Position numbers and translations under genes: made by a program. This document shows, piece after piece, positions 17,922 to 27,004 of a stretch of DNA of 64,000 nt. Under the pieces are notes generated by a model, which searched no databases, was not told where the DNA came from, and saw only the letters and a list, made by a program, of their open reading frames with translations. This stretch comes from Salinarimonas ramus (GTDB lineage Bacteria; Pseudomonadota; Alphaproteobacteria; Rhizobiales; Beijerinckiaceae). Location of the stretch: assembly GCF_014645695.1 (NCBI RefSeq), contig NZ_BMMF01000009.1, positions 1-64,000 on the forward strand. The letters run 5' to 3'. Numbering within the stretch: position 1 is the stretch's first letter; each line of letters begins with the position of its first letter.

Positions 17922-19865
17922 TCAGAGCTCCTCGTCCTCGGGCGGCGGCGCCATCGGCTCGGCGGCTTCCGAGATGCCGCCGGCGTTCGGGGCCTCCTCG
18001 TCGTCCTCCGCGGGCGCGCGGTCGCGCACGTCGACGATCTGGGCGCCGGGGAAGCTCGCGAGCACGCTCTGGACGAGGGGGTGGTTCTGCGCGCCGCGGC
18101 GGCGCTCGCGGGCGGCCTCGGCGGCGACCTCGGCGAGCGGCGGCGCGCCCTCCTCGCGGGAGAGCGCGACGATCCAGCGCCGGCCGGTGAGCTCGCCGAG
18201 CTTGCGGGAGATCTCGTTGGGGAGATCGCGCCGCCCGCTCTCCGCGAGCGCGAACTCGAGCCGGCCGTCCTCGTAATGGACGAGGCGCACGTCGCATTCG
18301 AGCGCCCGCTTGAGGCCCACGTCCCGGCGCTCGCCCACAAAGGCGACGAGGTCCTCGAAGCGCGCGAGCCGGACCGCGGGCACCGCCGCGGGTGTCGGCG
18401 TCGCGACGGGGGCCGCGGACGGCTCCGGCCGCGGGCTCGACGGGACGGCGGAGAGGAGCGCCTTCGCCGACGGCAGCGGCGCGCGCGCGCCGCCGCCGCC
18501 CGAGGCGGCCATCGCCTCGCGCGCCGGCGGAATCGGCGGCTCGTCGAGGGACGCGGACGGACCGTCGCCGGTGCCGCTCGTCCGGGAGGGCGCGGGAGGG
18601 CTCGCGGGGACGGCGCCGGAGCCGTCCTTGAGCATGCGCAACGCCTCGTCGGGCGTCGGCAGGTCGGCGGCGTAGGCGAGGCGCACGAGCACCATCTCGG
18701 CCGCGGGCATCGGGCGCGGCGCCTGCGAGACTTCCGGGATCGCCTTGAGCAGGATCTGCCAGGCCCGCGAGAGCGCCCGCACCGAGAGCGTCTGCGCGTA
18801 CGCGCTCGCGCGGGTGCGCTCCTCCTGGGAGAGCGTCGGATCCTGGTCGGCCTGGGGCACGAGCTTCATGCGCGTCGTCAGGTGCGTGAAGGAGGCGAGC
18901 TCCTGGAGCACCATCGCCGGGTCGGCGCCGTTGTCGTACTGGTCCTTCAGCGCGCCGAAGGCGGTCTCGACGTCGCCCCTCATCACGGCTTCGAACAGAT
19001 CGATGATCTTGGCGCGGTCGGCGAGGCCGAGCATGTCGCGCACGGTCTGCGCGGTCACGACGCCCGCCCCGTGGGCGATGGCCTGGTCGAGCAGCGAGAG
19101 CGAATCGCGCACCGAGCCCTCCGCCGCCCGCGCCAGTGCGGTGAGCGCCTCGGGCTCGACCTCGACGCCCTCCAGCCCGCAGATCTTGGCGAGATGCGCC
19201 ACCAGCGTGTCACCCGGCACGCGCTTGAGGTCGAAGCGCTGGCAGCGCGAGAGGATGGTGACGGGGACCTTGTGGATCTCGGTCGTGGCGAAGACGAACT
19301 TCGCGTGCGGCGGCGGCTCCTCCAGCGTCTTCAGGAAGGCGTTGAAGGCCGCCGTCGAGAGCATGTGCACCTCGTCGACGATGTAGACCTTGTAGCGCGC
19401 CGAGACCGGTGCGTAGCGCACCGCGTCCGAGATCTGGCGGATGTTGTCGACGCCGTTGTTGGAGGCGGCGTCGATCTCCAGGACGTCGATGTGGCGGCCC
19501 TCGACGATGGCCTCGCAATGGCGCCCCATCTCCTTCAGGTCGATGGTGGGGCCGCCCGAGCCGTCCTCGCGCTCGTAGTTGAGGCCGCGTGCGAGGATGC
19601 GCGCCGTCGTCGTCTTGCCCACGCCGCGCACGCCCGTGAGCATCCATGCCTGCGGGATGCGGCCGGTGGCGAAGGCGTTGGAGAGCGTGCGCACCATCGC
19701 TTCCTGGCCGATCAGGTCGTCGAAGGAGCGCGGGCGGTACTTGCGGGCCAGCACGCGGTAGGGCGCGGGGGCGGCGGAGGCGCCGGCCGGCGGCGCGGTC
19801 GCGAGACCCGGGAAGGCCGGCTCGTCGGGGGAAGGCGGGGGAGCGTCGTGCGTCTCGTCGGTCAT
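17922..19865 (-). CDS. dnaX: DNA polymerase III subunit gamma/tau
   Basis: Clamp-loader ATPase of 647 residues. The AAA+ module has Walker A (GVRGVGKTT, 78-86), Walker B with DEVH (VYIVDEVHMLSTAAFNAFL) and the sensor-1/SRC region (SRCQRFDLKRV). A lid and collar follow up to about 390, then a Pro/Ala-rich linker and a C-terminal tau region (about 500-600) that would bind the polymerase alpha subunit and DnaB. The start at 19865 is the only ATG before the conserved core; further in-frame sequence runs into the SRP RNA. I saw no obvious slippery A-run for a shorter gamma product. Confidence 0.96.
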   Translation of the reverse strand: MTDETHDAPPPSPDEPAFPGLATAPPAGASAAPAPYRVLARKYRPRSFDDLIGQEAMVRTLSNAFATGRIPQAWMLTGVRGVGKTTTARILARGLNYEREDGSGGPTIDLKEMGRHCEAIVEGRHIDVLEIDAASNNGVDNIRQISDAVRYAPVSARYKVYIVDEVHMLSTAAFNAFLKTLEEPPPHAKFVFATTEIHKVPVTILSRCQRFDLKRVPGDTLVAHLAKICGLEGVEVEPEALTALARAAEGSVRDSLSLLDQAIAHGAGVVTAQTVRDMLGLADRAKIIDLFEAVMRGDVETAFGALKDQYDNGADPAMVLQELASFTHLTTRMKLVPQADQDPTLSQEERTRASAYAQTLSVRALSRAWQILLKAIPEVSQAPRPMPAAEMVLVRLAYAADLPTPDEALRMLKDGSGAVPASPPAPSRTSGTGDGPSASLDEPPIPPAREAMAASGGGGARAPLPSAKALLSAVPSSPRPEPSAAPVATPTPAAVPAVRLARFEDLVAFVGERRDVGLKRALECDVRLVHYEDGRLEFALAESGRRDLPNEISRKLGELTGRRWIVALSREEGAPPLAEVAAEAARERRRGAQNHPLVQSVLASFPGAQIVDVRDRAPAEDDEEAPNAGGISEAAEPMAPPPEDEEL

Positions 19866-19932
19866 CGTCTCGTCGCCGTCGCGGCTCTGGCGGGGACTGG
19901 CGCGAGACGCGTAAGAGCCGCGCGAGGAGAAA

Positions 19933-20037
19933 GGGGTGGGAGGCTGGACGAGAACCCGTTCGGTCTCGTTAGGGCTGCTTCCTTCCGGACCTGACCCGGT
20001 TGGCGAGTGAGACGTCCCTCGCCAACCTCCCGGCCCC
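19933..20037 (-). ncRNA. ffs: 4.5S RNA (small SRP RNA)
   Basis: The universally conserved apical region reads, on the minus strand, GGTCAGGTCCGGAAGGAAGC followed by AGCCC: this is the Ffh-binding loop of bacterial SRP RNA. Flanking arms pair: GGTTGGCGAG forms a local hairpin with CTCGCCAACC, and the ends GGGGCCGGGAGG and CCTCCCACCCC can close the long rod. The length is about 105 bases. The position directly upstream of dnaX is a well-known alphaproteobacterial arrangement. Ends are estimated from pairing. Confidence 0.92.
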
Positions 20038-20038
20038 G

Positions 20039-20067
20039 TATATGGACCGCCGGGAGCGGCGATGCAA
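20039..20067 (-). promoter_or_regulatory. Probable promoter of the 4.5S RNA gene
   Basis: Reading leftwards, TTGCAT (20067-20062) and CATATA (20044-20039) are 17 bases apart. With this -10 box, transcription would begin a few bases inside the predicted RNA end, so either the RNA end or the box is slightly misplaced. Confidence 0.45.
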
Positions 20068-20124
20068 GCGCGCGATGGGCCGTCCACAGCGGGGCGTCAC
20101 CGGCGCGACGATGCAACTCTTCGT

Positions 20125-20159
20125 TTGACAACCGGCACTAGAGTAAGTACTATCACTTA
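20125..20159 (+). promoter_or_regulatory. Sigma70 promoter with overlapping inverted repeat
   Basis: A perfect -35 box TTGACA (20125-20130) lies 17 bases before a -10 box TACTAT (20148-20153). The -10 box lies inside an inverted repeat, TAAGT-6-ACTTA (20144-20159), placed as a repressor operator would be. The start codon of the racemase-family gene is 40 bases downstream. Confidence 0.75.
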
Positions 20160-20198
20160 GCGGCAACCGGCCGCGAGCGTCACTCGAAAGCGAACCTC

Positions 20199-20891
20199 AT
20201 GCGCAAGATCGGCATCGTCGGCGGGCTCAGCTGGGTCTCCAGCGCCGCGTACTACCAGCGTCTCAACGAGCTCGCGACGCCGGCGGACGGAGGGGTCGTC
20301 TCGCTCCCCCTCGTCCTCGAGAGCGTCGACCGCGCGGCCTTCATCGACGCCGTCGTGGCGCGCCGGGACGAGGCCGCCGCGCGCGATCTCGTCGTGTCCG
20401 CGGCGAAGGCGCTGGAGGCCGCAGGCGCCGAGGTCGCGCTCATCGCCTGCAACGAGGTGCATCGCTTCATCCCGGCCATCGCCGAGGAGGTACGCGTGCC
20501 CTTCGTCCACATCGTCGACGCCGTGGCGACGGGCATCCGGACCGCCGGCATGACCAAGGTCGGCCTGCTCGGCGTACGCAAGACGATGGAGGGCACGTTC
20601 TATTCCGAGCGCCTCGCGCCGCTCGGCATCGAGACCATCGTGCCGCGCGAGGCGCGCCGGCAATTCGTGCACGACGCCATCTACGACGAGTTCGTCCGCA
20701 ACGTCTTCACCGAGGAGGCGCGGACCGGCTACCTCGACGTCGTCCGCGAGCTGGCGGAGGACGGCGCCCAGGGCGTGATCCTCGGCTGCACCAAGATCCC
20801 CCTCCTCCTGCGCCCGGGCGACGCCGCCGTGCCGCTCTTCGACACGATCGACCTGCATTGCCGCGCGGCGCTGGAGGCGGCGCGGGGGTGA
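20199..20891 (+). CDS. Aspartate/glutamate racemase family protein
   Basis: Cytoplasmic enzyme of 230 residues in the cofactor-free Asp/Glu racemase superfamily (YgeA-like). Both catalytic cysteines are present: C84 in IACNEVH and C197 in GCTKIPLLL. The usual second motif is GCTEI; here the Glu is Lys199, and the first motif has NEVH instead of NTMH. The protein may therefore act on another substrate, or be an isomerase or decarboxylase of the same fold. It is monocistronic behind a strong predicted promoter, with an inverted repeat over the -10 box, so it is probably controlled by a repressor. Start ATG 20199 gives the family MKxIGIVGG start. Confidence 0.85.
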   Translation: MRKIGIVGGLSWVSSAAYYQRLNELATPADGGVVSLPLVLESVDRAAFIDAVVARRDEAAARDLVVSAAKALEAAGAEVALIACNEVHRFIPAIAEEVRVPFVHIVDAVATGIRTAGMTKVGLLGVRKTMEGTFYSERLAPLGIETIVPREARRQFVHDAIYDEFVRNVFTEEARTGYLDVVRELAEDGAQGVILGCTKIPLLLRPGDAAVPLFDTIDLHCRAALEAARG

Positions 20892-20912
20892 GGGCGCGAC
20901 GCAAGACGCCGG

Positions 20913-21206
20913 TCACACGGGATTGACGATCCAATCTTCACGAGCGTGCCGGATGCGCACGACGGCTACGTCGTCGCTCTCGTCGACGACGTAGACGATC
21001 ACGTGGGATCGTACCGGATGGAGCCTCACAGGGGGTGAGAGGTCTCGCCTCTCGCGTGCTGCGCGCGGGTGCTCGGCAAGGAAATCGAACGCAGCACGAA
21101 ACTCTCGGCCGTATGCCGCCGCGCGAACGGCGCCGAACAGCTTCTTGCTCTCACGCAATATGCGGACGAGATCCGCGTTCGCGGCTTTGGTGAGACGCCA
21201 TGTCAT
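20913..21206 (-). CDS. parE: ParE/RelE family toxin
   Basis: Toxin of 97 residues from a type II pair. The ParE fold is visible: an N-terminal WRLTKAANADLVRIL strand-helix, a second helix (AAAYGREFRAAFDFLAEHPRA) and the terminal strands HVIVYVVDESDDVAVVRIRHAREDW. ParE toxins poison DNA gyrase; RelE-like members cut mRNA, and the choice cannot be made with certainty. The start lies nine bases after the antitoxin stop, so the genes are co-transcribed. Because of the RIRHAREDW ending typical of ParE, I favour that name. Confidence 0.88.
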   Translation of the reverse strand: MTWRLTKAANADLVRILRESKKLFGAVRAAAYGREFRAAFDFLAEHPRAARERRDLSPPVRLHPVRSHVIVYVVDESDDVAVVRIRHAREDWIVNPV

Positions 21207-21215
21207 CGCGAGCGA

Positions 21216-21443
21216 CTACTTCAGTGCCTCGGCGATGATCTCGTCGATCGACTTGTCGCTGAAACCGCTCTCCAGGCCCTCCGTCACCAAGATCTGCATC
21301 GCCGCGATCTTCTCCCGGCGCTCCTGGTCGCGGCGGATGAGGTCTCGGACGTAGTCGCTCGAATTGGCGTAGCGGCCGGTCTCGGTCTGCGCCTCGACCC
21401 AGTCCTTCATCTCGTCGGGAAGGGACACGTTCATCGTCGCCAT
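21216..21443 (-). CDS. parD: ParD-like antitoxin (CopG/RHH family)
   Basis: Antitoxin of 75 residues. The ribbon-helix-helix starts MATMNVSLPDEMKDWVEAQ, followed by YANSSDYVRDLIRRDQERR, which is the ParD/CC2985 signature; the C-terminal helix should wrap the toxin. I chose the ATG at 21443, with AGGAGAGAG a few bases upstream, over a longer frame that runs through a tandem repeat. It likely represses its own promoter. Confidence 0.92.
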   Translation of the reverse strand: MATMNVSLPDEMKDWVEAQTETGRYANSSDYVRDLIRRDQERREKIAAMQILVTEGLESGFSDKSIDEIIAEALK

Positions 21444-21456
21444 CGCTCTCTCCTCG

Positions 21457-21495
21457 CCTCGTCGTCTCGCGTCGTCGTCTCGCGTCGTCGTCTCG
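21457..21495. repeat. 13-bp tandem repeat upstream of parDE
   Basis: The unit CGTCGTCGTCTCG occurs twice perfectly (21470-21495) and once in a shortened form (21460-21469), beginning 14 bases upstream of the parD start codon. It lies where a ribbon-helix-helix antitoxin would bind to shut off its own operon. Confidence 0.6.
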
Positions 21496-21547
21496 GAAGT
21501 CACGATCGCCGGGCTTGGCAAACCTTGTCAACCCGGCTGCGCGCCGC

Positions 21548-21754
21548 TCACTCCTCCTCGTCGGCGTCGGCGGAGCGGTCCTCCTCCACCACGGGCACGG
21601 CGTAGGCGCCGGTGAACCAGCGCTGCAGGTCCACGTCCGCGCAGCGCTTGGAGCAGAAGGGGCGGTACTTCACGATGGTCGTCTTGCCGCAGATCGGGCA
21701 GACGCTGTCCTCCATCGGCCTCAGGTCGTCCTCGTTCACCGTCTTTCGCGCCAT
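21548..21754 (-). CDS. yacG: DNA gyrase inhibitor / zinc-binding protein YacG
   Basis: Small protein of 68 residues. Zinc ligands are C19, C22, C34 and C38 (CPICGK and PFCSKRC). The motif FCSKRCADVDLQRWFTGAYAVP is characteristic. The E. coli homologue binds GyrB and blocks DNA binding. The acidic tail (EEDRSADADEEE) is normal. It is 37 bases downstream of maf on the same strand. Confidence 0.93.
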   Translation of the reverse strand: MARKTVNEDDLRPMEDSVCPICGKTTIVKYRPFCSKRCADVDLQRWFTGAYAVPVVEEDRSADADEEE

Positions 21755-21791
21755 ATCACCTCCGTCGACCGCTTCCGATTCCCTAGGCTGC

Positions 21792-22439
21792 TCAGGCGGC
21801 GTTGAGCCACGAGAGGCGCACAGGGTAGCCCTCGCCTTCCAGCAGCGAGACGGTCTCGTAGATGGGGAGCCCCACCACCGCCGGGTAGGAGCCCACGAGC
21901 TTCACCACGAAGGCGCCGGCGAGTCCCTGGATGGCGTAGCCCCCCGCCTTGCCGCGCCATTCGCCGGAGGCGAGGTAGCTGTCGATCTCGTCCTGCGAGA
22001 GGCGCTTGAAGCGCACCCGCGTCTCGACCACGCGCTCGCGATAGCCGTCCTTGGGCGTGACCACGCACACGCTCGTGTAGACCCGGTGCTGGCGCCCGGA
22101 GAGGAGCCGCAGGCACCCCGCCGCCTCGTCGACGATCTCCGCCTTGGGCAGGATGCGCCGGCCCACCGCCACCACCGTGTCGGCCGAGACGAGATAGGCC
22201 CCCTTCAAGGCCTCGTCGGCGCGGGCGACGCGGGTCGCGGCGCGCGCCTTCTCGGCGGCGAGGCGCTTTGCGAGGTCGCGCGGCTTCTCGAGCTTCAGCG
22301 GCGTCTCGTCGACGTCGGCGGGCAGGAGCGCGTCGGGATCGAGCCCCACCTGCTGGAGCAGCTGGAGGCGACGCGGCGAGGCGGAGGCGAGGACGAGCTT
22401 GGGGCGCCATTCGCTCTCGCGCGAACCGAACAGGGACAC
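21792..22439 (-). CDS. maf: Maf-like nucleotide pyrophosphatase
   Basis: Enzyme of 215 residues hydrolysing non-canonical or dTTP/UTP-type nucleotides, once described as a septum inhibitor. Motifs: [12 protein letters not shown] (17-28), VDETP (43-47), the catalytic SADTVV near 86-91, and [16 protein letters not shown] near 162-177. It precedes yacG, a pairing frequent in alphaproteobacteria. Confidence 0.93.
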   Translation of the reverse strand: MSLFGSRESEWRPKLVLASASPRRLQLLQQVGLDPDALLPADVDETPLKLEKPRDLAKRLAAEKARAATRVARADEALKGAYLVSADTVVAVGRRILPKAEIVDEAAGCLRLLSGRQHRVYTSVCVVTPKDGYRERVVETRVRFKRLSQDEIDSYLASGEWRGKAGGYAIQGLAGAFVVKLVGSYPAVVGLPIYETVSLLEGEGYPVRLSWLNAA

Positions 22440-22504
22440 GGGGCTTCATCCTTCTCAGCGAGCGGCGTGGAACCTAGCCGCCCGCGCGGCGCTTGTGAAC
22501 GCCC

Positions 22505-23356
22505 TCAGGCGCCCGTGTCCCCGATCTCGACCGCCGCCGCCCGCGCTTGCGCCTGCTCCGCCGCGTGGCGCCGGGCGAGCTTGCGGTAGCGCTGCACGCC
22601 CACGGGGATGGTCGCGAGGTAGACGAGAACGGCCAGCGCCAGCATGGCGAAAGGGAACGAGACGACGAGCGCCACGAGGGCCACCGCTCCCACGAAGAGC
22701 GGCAGCACCCGCTCGCGCGGCACCTGCTTGCCCAGCGTCTTGCCCGAGTAGGTCGGCACGGTGGAGACCATCATGATCCCGATCACGACGACGTAGGCGA
22801 GATTGAAGGGGGAGGCGACCTCGCTGTTCGCCGGCACGCCGAGGAAGAAGAGGTAGATGGGCAGGAGCGCGGCGAGCGCGCCCGCGGGCGCGGGCATGCC
22901 CACGAAATAGTTCTTCTGCCATTCCGGCCGGTGCGGATTGTCGAGCGCCACGTTGAAGCGCGCGAGGCGCAGGCAGGAGGCGATGGCGAAGACGAGCGCC
23001 CCCGCCCAGCCCACGCCGCCGGCGTCCGACAGCGTGAAGGAATAGAGCACGAGCGCCGGCGCCACGCCGAAATTGACGAAGTCGGCCAGCGAATCGAGCT
23101 CGGCGCCGAAGCGCGAGGTGCCCTTCAGGAGCCGCGCCACGCGCCCGTCCACGGCGTCGAGCATGGCGGCGACGAGGATCGCGTAGATCGCGACCTCGAG
23201 CCGCCCTTCGTAGGCGAGTCGGATCGCGGTGAGCCCGAGGCACAACGCGAGCAGCGTGATCAGGTTGGGCGCGATGACGCGGAACGGCACCGGCTTGAAG
23301 CGGCGCCGGCGCGGCTCGTTCGGATCGGGGGCGAAGGGGGCGAAGAAGTCGCTCAT
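22505..23356 (-). CDS. pssA: CDP-diacylglycerol-serine O-phosphatidyltransferase
   Basis: Membrane enzyme of 283 residues that makes phosphatidylserine, the precursor of phosphatidylethanolamine. The CDP-alcohol phosphotransferase signature D-G-x2-A-R-x8-G-x3-D-x3-D is complete (DGRVARLLKGTSRFGAELD followed by SLAD). About seven hydrophobic segments. The N-terminus is basic and cytoplasmic. It is directly downstream of psd (32-base gap), so both steps of the pathway are made from one operon. Confidence 0.95.
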   Translation of the reverse strand: MSDFFAPFAPDPNEPRRRRFKPVPFRVIAPNLITLLALCLGLTAIRLAYEGRLEVAIYAILVAAMLDAVDGRVARLLKGTSRFGAELDSLADFVNFGVAPALVLYSFTLSDAGGVGWAGALVFAIASCLRLARFNVALDNPHRPEWQKNYFVGMPAPAGALAALLPIYLFFLGVPANSEVASPFNLAYVVVIGIMMVSTVPTYSGKTLGKQVPRERVLPLFVGAVALVALVVSFPFAMLALAVLVYLATIPVGVQRYRKLARRHAAEQAQARAAAVEIGDTGA

Positions 23357-23387
23357 GACGGGGCAACGGGCACGAAGCCGCCTCGGT

Positions 23388-24086
23388 TCACGACGAGCGG
23401 AAACGCCGCGGCGGCTCGTCCGCGCGCAGGTCCGCGAGAACGGTCTCGCCGGCGATGGCGTTCTGCCCGAAGCCGACGAGCGGGCGCGCCGAGAGCGGCA
23501 GGTAGACGTCGAGCCGAGAGCCGAAGCGGATCAGCCCGAAGCGCGTGCCCGCCTCGATCTCCTCGCCCTCGCGCACGAAGGAGACGATGCGCCGCGCGAC
23601 CAGCCCCGCGATCTGCACGACGGCGATCTTGGTGCCGTCGGCGTCGATGACGAGGGAATTGCGCTCGTTGTCCTCGCTCGCCTTGTCGAGCTCGGCGTTG
23701 AGGAACAGCCCCTTCGAATAGACCTGCTCGACGATCCGTCCGGAGACCGGCGCGCGGTTCACGTGGCAGTTGAACACGTTCATGAACACGGAGATGCGCG
23801 TCATCGGCTCGCGCGGCAGATCGAGGTCGTCGGGAGGGATCGCCGTCGTGATCAGGCTCACCCGCCCGTCCGCGGGCGAGACGACGAGGCCCTCGCGCAC
23901 CGGCGTCGTGCGCGGCGGGTCGCGGAAGAAGTAGCAGACCCACACCGTGATCACGAGGCCGATCCAGAACAGCGGCTCCCACAGGAAGGCGAGCGCGATC
24001 GAGGCGCCGGCGGCGATGGCGATGAAGGGCCATCCCTCCCGGTGGATCGGGACGAAGACCTTGCGGACGGATTCGACGAGGGACAT
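23388..24086 (-). CDS. psd: Phosphatidylserine decarboxylase proenzyme
   Basis: Enzyme of 232 residues that makes phosphatidylethanolamine. The self-cleavage site is G189-S190 in [11 protein letters not shown]; the new N-terminal Ser becomes the pyruvoyl group. The N-terminal hydrophobic segment (about 19-53) anchors it. The short form and the FGSRLD motif are those of the Psd-A subfamily. It lies first in the psd-pssA pair. Confidence 0.95.
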   Translation of the reverse strand: MSLVESVRKVFVPIHREGWPFIAIAAGASIALAFLWEPLFWIGLVITVWVCYFFRDPPRTTPVREGLVVSPADGRVSLITTAIPPDDLDLPREPMTRISVFMNVFNCHVNRAPVSGRIVEQVYSKGLFLNAELDKASEDNERNSLVIDADGTKIAVVQIAGLVARRIVSFVREGEEIEAGTRFGLIRFGSRLDVYLPLSARPLVGFGQNAIAGETVLADLRADEPPRRFRSS

Positions 24087-24183
24087 CGCGGATACTCTGG
24101 GCGGGTCGGGACATCAGCGCATGCGGGATCGCGCGCCCGGGGTCAACTCCCGCGCCGTCGAACGGTCCCTTTTCGGAGGCGCG

Positions 24184-25362
24184 TCACGTGCGCCGCAACA
24201 GCGCCCCGATCCGCCGCACCCCCTCCCGGCACTCCTCGAAGGCGCCCGCGAAGGAGAGGCGCAGCCAGCGCTCGCCCTCGATCGGGTCGAAGTCGACGCC
24301 CGGCGTCGCGGCGACGCCGGCCTCGTCGAGGAGGCGGCGCGAGAAGTCGAGGGAGGAATTCGTGAAGCGCGAGACGTTCGCGTAGACGTAGAAGGCGCCG
24401 TCCGCCGGGTGCAGCTCGTCGAGGCCGATACGCGGCAGCTCCTCGAGCAGCATCGCGCGGGTTCGAGCATAGCCCGCCTTCACCGCCTCGAGCTCGTCCG
24501 TGGCCTCGAAGGCCGCGAGCGCCGCGACCTGCGAGAGGTAGGGCGCGGAGATGTAGAGGCTCTGCGCCAGGCGCTCGATGGGCCGCACGAGGCGGTCGGG
24601 CACCACGAGCCAGCCGATGCGCCAGCCGGTCATGCAATAATATTTCGAGAACGAGTTGACGATCACCGCGTCCGGATCGAAGCGGAGCGCCGTCTGGGCC
24701 GGGGTGCCGTAGGTCAGGCCGTGATAGATCTCGTCGGAGACGAACCACAGCCCGTTCTCGCGGCAGGTCCGCGCGACGGAGGCGAGCGTCGCCTCGTCCA
24801 TCATCGTGCCGGACGGGTTCGCCGGGCTCATGGCGAGCGCGCCGGAGAGCGGCGTGCGCGCATGCGTCGCCGCGAGCGCCTCGCCGGTCATGACGTAACC
24901 CGTCGCCCGCTCGAGGGGGATCTCCACGGGCTCGACGTCGAGGGCGCGCAGGATGTTGCGATAGGCCGGATAGCCCGGCGCCGTGATGGCGACCTTCGAT
25001 CCCGGCGCGAACATCGCCATGAAGGCGAGGACGAAGCCCGCCGACGAGCCCGTCGTCACCACGACGCGCTCCGGCGACACCTCCACCCCGTAGGCCTCGC
25101 GATAATGACGCGCGATGCGCTCGCGCAGCGGCGCGATGCCCAGCGCCTCCGTATAGCCGATGCGGCCTTCATCGATCGCCGCCTTCGCGGCCTCGCGGGC
25201 GGCGCGGGGCGCGGGCGCGGAGGGCTGGCCGACCTCCATGTGGACGATGCTCTCGCCGCCGCGCTCCTTCACCGCGGCGCGGGCGAGCACGTCCATGGCG
25301 AGGAAGGGCGCGACCGCTTCGGCGCGCGCGGCGATCGCGGGCGGGTGCGGGGCTCTCGTCAT
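24184..25362 (-). CDS. Class I/II pyridoxal-phosphate aminotransferase
   Basis: Cytoplasmic enzyme of 392 residues, fold type I. PLP lysine K240 (NSFSKYYCMTGWRIGWLV), the SPANPSGT loop near 179-186 and DEIYHGLTYG near 210-219 are all present; the C-terminal RLSFAG carries the substrate carboxylate Arg. It resembles aspartate/aromatic or alanine aminotransferases; the amino-acid specificity is not decidable here. A very long open frame continues upstream over the protease gene but is a shadow. It is divergent from the M48 protease gene, with 177 bases between. Confidence 0.9.
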   Translation of the reverse strand: MTRAPHPPAIAARAEAVAPFLAMDVLARAAVKERGGESIVHMEVGQPSAPAPRAAREAAKAAIDEGRIGYTEALGIAPLRERIARHYREAYGVEVSPERVVVTTGSSAGFVLAFMAMFAPGSKVAITAPGYPAYRNILRALDVEPVEIPLERATGYVMTGEALAATHARTPLSGALAMSPANPSGTMMDEATLASVARTCRENGLWFVSDEIYHGLTYGTPAQTALRFDPDAVIVNSFSKYYCMTGWRIGWLVVPDRLVRPIERLAQSLYISAPYLSQVAALAAFEATDELEAVKAGYARTRAMLLEELPRIGLDELHPADGAFYVYANVSRFTNSSLDFSRRLLDEAGVAATPGVDFDPIEGERWLRLSFAGAFEECREGVRRIGALLRRT

Positions 25363-25539
25363 CGAACGTCTCCGGGGATGCGCAGCGGGCGCGACGGCGA
25401 GAGCGACGTCTCGGCGCGGCCGACGAAACCGTGATTTGACCATGTTCGGGGCTAGCCTGTACCCGTACTTCCCCCGGAGCCGCAAGCGCCGGGCGCACAT
25501 CGGACGAGCCGGAATGCGACGAGCTGGACGAAACGAGCG

Positions 25540-26964
25540 ATGACGACGCCGCGACGCCTCCCCCATCCCGCCCTCTCCGCCGGCCTCGCGCGCACGGCCC
25601 GCGGCGTGCTCGCGATCGTCCTTTCCGCCGCCCTCGCGCTGCTGCCTGTGGCGAGCGCGCAGGCGCAGGGACGCTCCCTCTCCATCGTGCGCGACGCCGA
25701 GATCGAGCGGCTGCTCATGGACTATGCCCGCCCGATCTTCCGCGCGGCCGGCGTCAGCTCGGACGCGACGCGGATCGTGCTGATCAACGACCGCAGCTTC
25801 AACGCCTTCGTGGCGGACGGGCGGCGGATCTTCATGAACATCGGCGCGCTGATGCAGGCGGACACGCCCAACGAGATCATCGGCGTCATCGCCCACGAGA
25901 CCGGGCACATCGCCGGCGGGCACCTGGCGCGGCTGCGCGAGGAGGTGGCGAACGCGCAGGTCCTCTCCGTCGTCGGCATGCTGCTGGGCGCTGGCGCCAT
26001 GGCCGGGGCCATCGGCGGGGGGAGCAACGTCGGCAATCCCGGGCTCGGCGCGTCGGGCATCTTCTCGGGCTCGCAGGAGCTCGTGCGCCGCAACCTCCTC
26101 TCCTACCAGCGCTCGGAGGAGCAGGCGGCCGACATCGCCGCGGTGCGCTACCTCAACGCAACGGGGCAGTCGCCGGTGGGAATGATCACCACCTTCCGCC
26201 GCTTCGCCGATTCGGGCCTGTTCCGTTCGAGCGCGCTCGATCCCTACCTGATGAGCCATCCGCTGCCGGCCGAGCGCGTCTCGCAGCTCGAGCGGCTCGC
26301 GGCCGAGAGCCCCTATCGCGACCGGCGCGACCCGCCGGCGCTGCAGCGCCGCCACGATCTCGCCCGCGCCAAGCTGTTCGGCTTCGTGGACAGCCCCGAG
26401 AGCGTGCTGCGCCGCTATCCGCCCCACGACGCGTCCGCCCCCGCACGCTATGCCCGCGCCGTCGTCGCGCACCGCACCGGGCGCTCGCGCGAGGCGGTGG
26501 AGCTGATGGACGGGCTCATCCGGGAGGAGCCCGGCAACGCTTATTTCCACGAGCTGCGCGGCCAGCTGCTGCTCGAGAGCGCGCGCCCGCAGGAGGCGAC
26601 CGAGTCGCTGCGCCGCGCGGTCTCCCTCTCCGAGGGCGCGCCGACGATCCGGGTGCTCTACGGCCAGGCGCTCATCGCGCGGGGCGACGGCGGCAGCCTG
26701 GAGGAGGCGATCGTCCAGCTCGAGCGCGCCACCCGCGCGGACCGCGAGGCGCCGGAGCCCTGGCGCCACCTCGCCATGGCCTATGGCCGCACGGGCCAGA
26801 TCGGGCTCGCGGAGCTCGCCACGGCGGAGTACTACATGGCCGCGGGAGACGTCGTGAACGGGCAGACGCAGGCCTTCCGCGCCATGCGCAGCCTCGTCGA
26901 GGGCTCCCCCGCCTGGCGCCGCGCCAAGGACATCTACGACTTCGTTCCCGAGAACCGGCGCTGA
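25540..26964 (+). CDS. Periplasmic M48 family metalloprotease with TPR repeats (BepA/YfgC-like)
   Basis: Exported zinc protease and chaperone of 474 residues. The signal peptide is residues 1-43 (cleavage near AQAQG). The zinc site HETGH is at 119-123, with the third ligand probably E194 in SEEQAAD. A hydrophobic Gly/Ala-rich stretch (about 143-162) follows the site, and TPR-like helices fill about 300-460 (AVELMDGLIREEPGNAYFHELRG and others). BepA-like proteins promote LptD and outer-membrane protein assembly or degrade failed forms. It leads a rightward group with dsbA-like, aroQ and accBC. Confidence 0.93.
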   Translation: MTTPRRLPHPALSAGLARTARGVLAIVLSAALALLPVASAQAQGRSLSIVRDAEIERLLMDYARPIFRAAGVSSDATRIVLINDRSFNAFVADGRRIFMNIGALMQADTPNEIIGVIAHETGHIAGGHLARLREEVANAQVLSVVGMLLGAGAMAGAIGGGSNVGNPGLGASGIFSGSQELVRRNLLSYQRSEEQAADIAAVRYLNATGQSPVGMITTFRRFADSGLFRSSALDPYLMSHPLPAERVSQLERLAAESPYRDRRDPPALQRRHDLARAKLFGFVDSPESVLRRYPPHDASAPARYARAVVAHRTGRSREAVELMDGLIREEPGNAYFHELRGQLLLESARPQEATESLRRAVSLSEGAPTIRVLYGQALIARGDGGSLEEAIVQLERATRADREAPEPWRHLAMAYGRTGQIGLAELATAEYYMAAGDVVNGQTQAFRAMRSLVEGSPAWRRAKDIYDFVPENRR

Positions 26965-27004
26965 GCCGCCACCAGTCCACGCTCCAGACAGGACCGCCGA
27001 CCTC

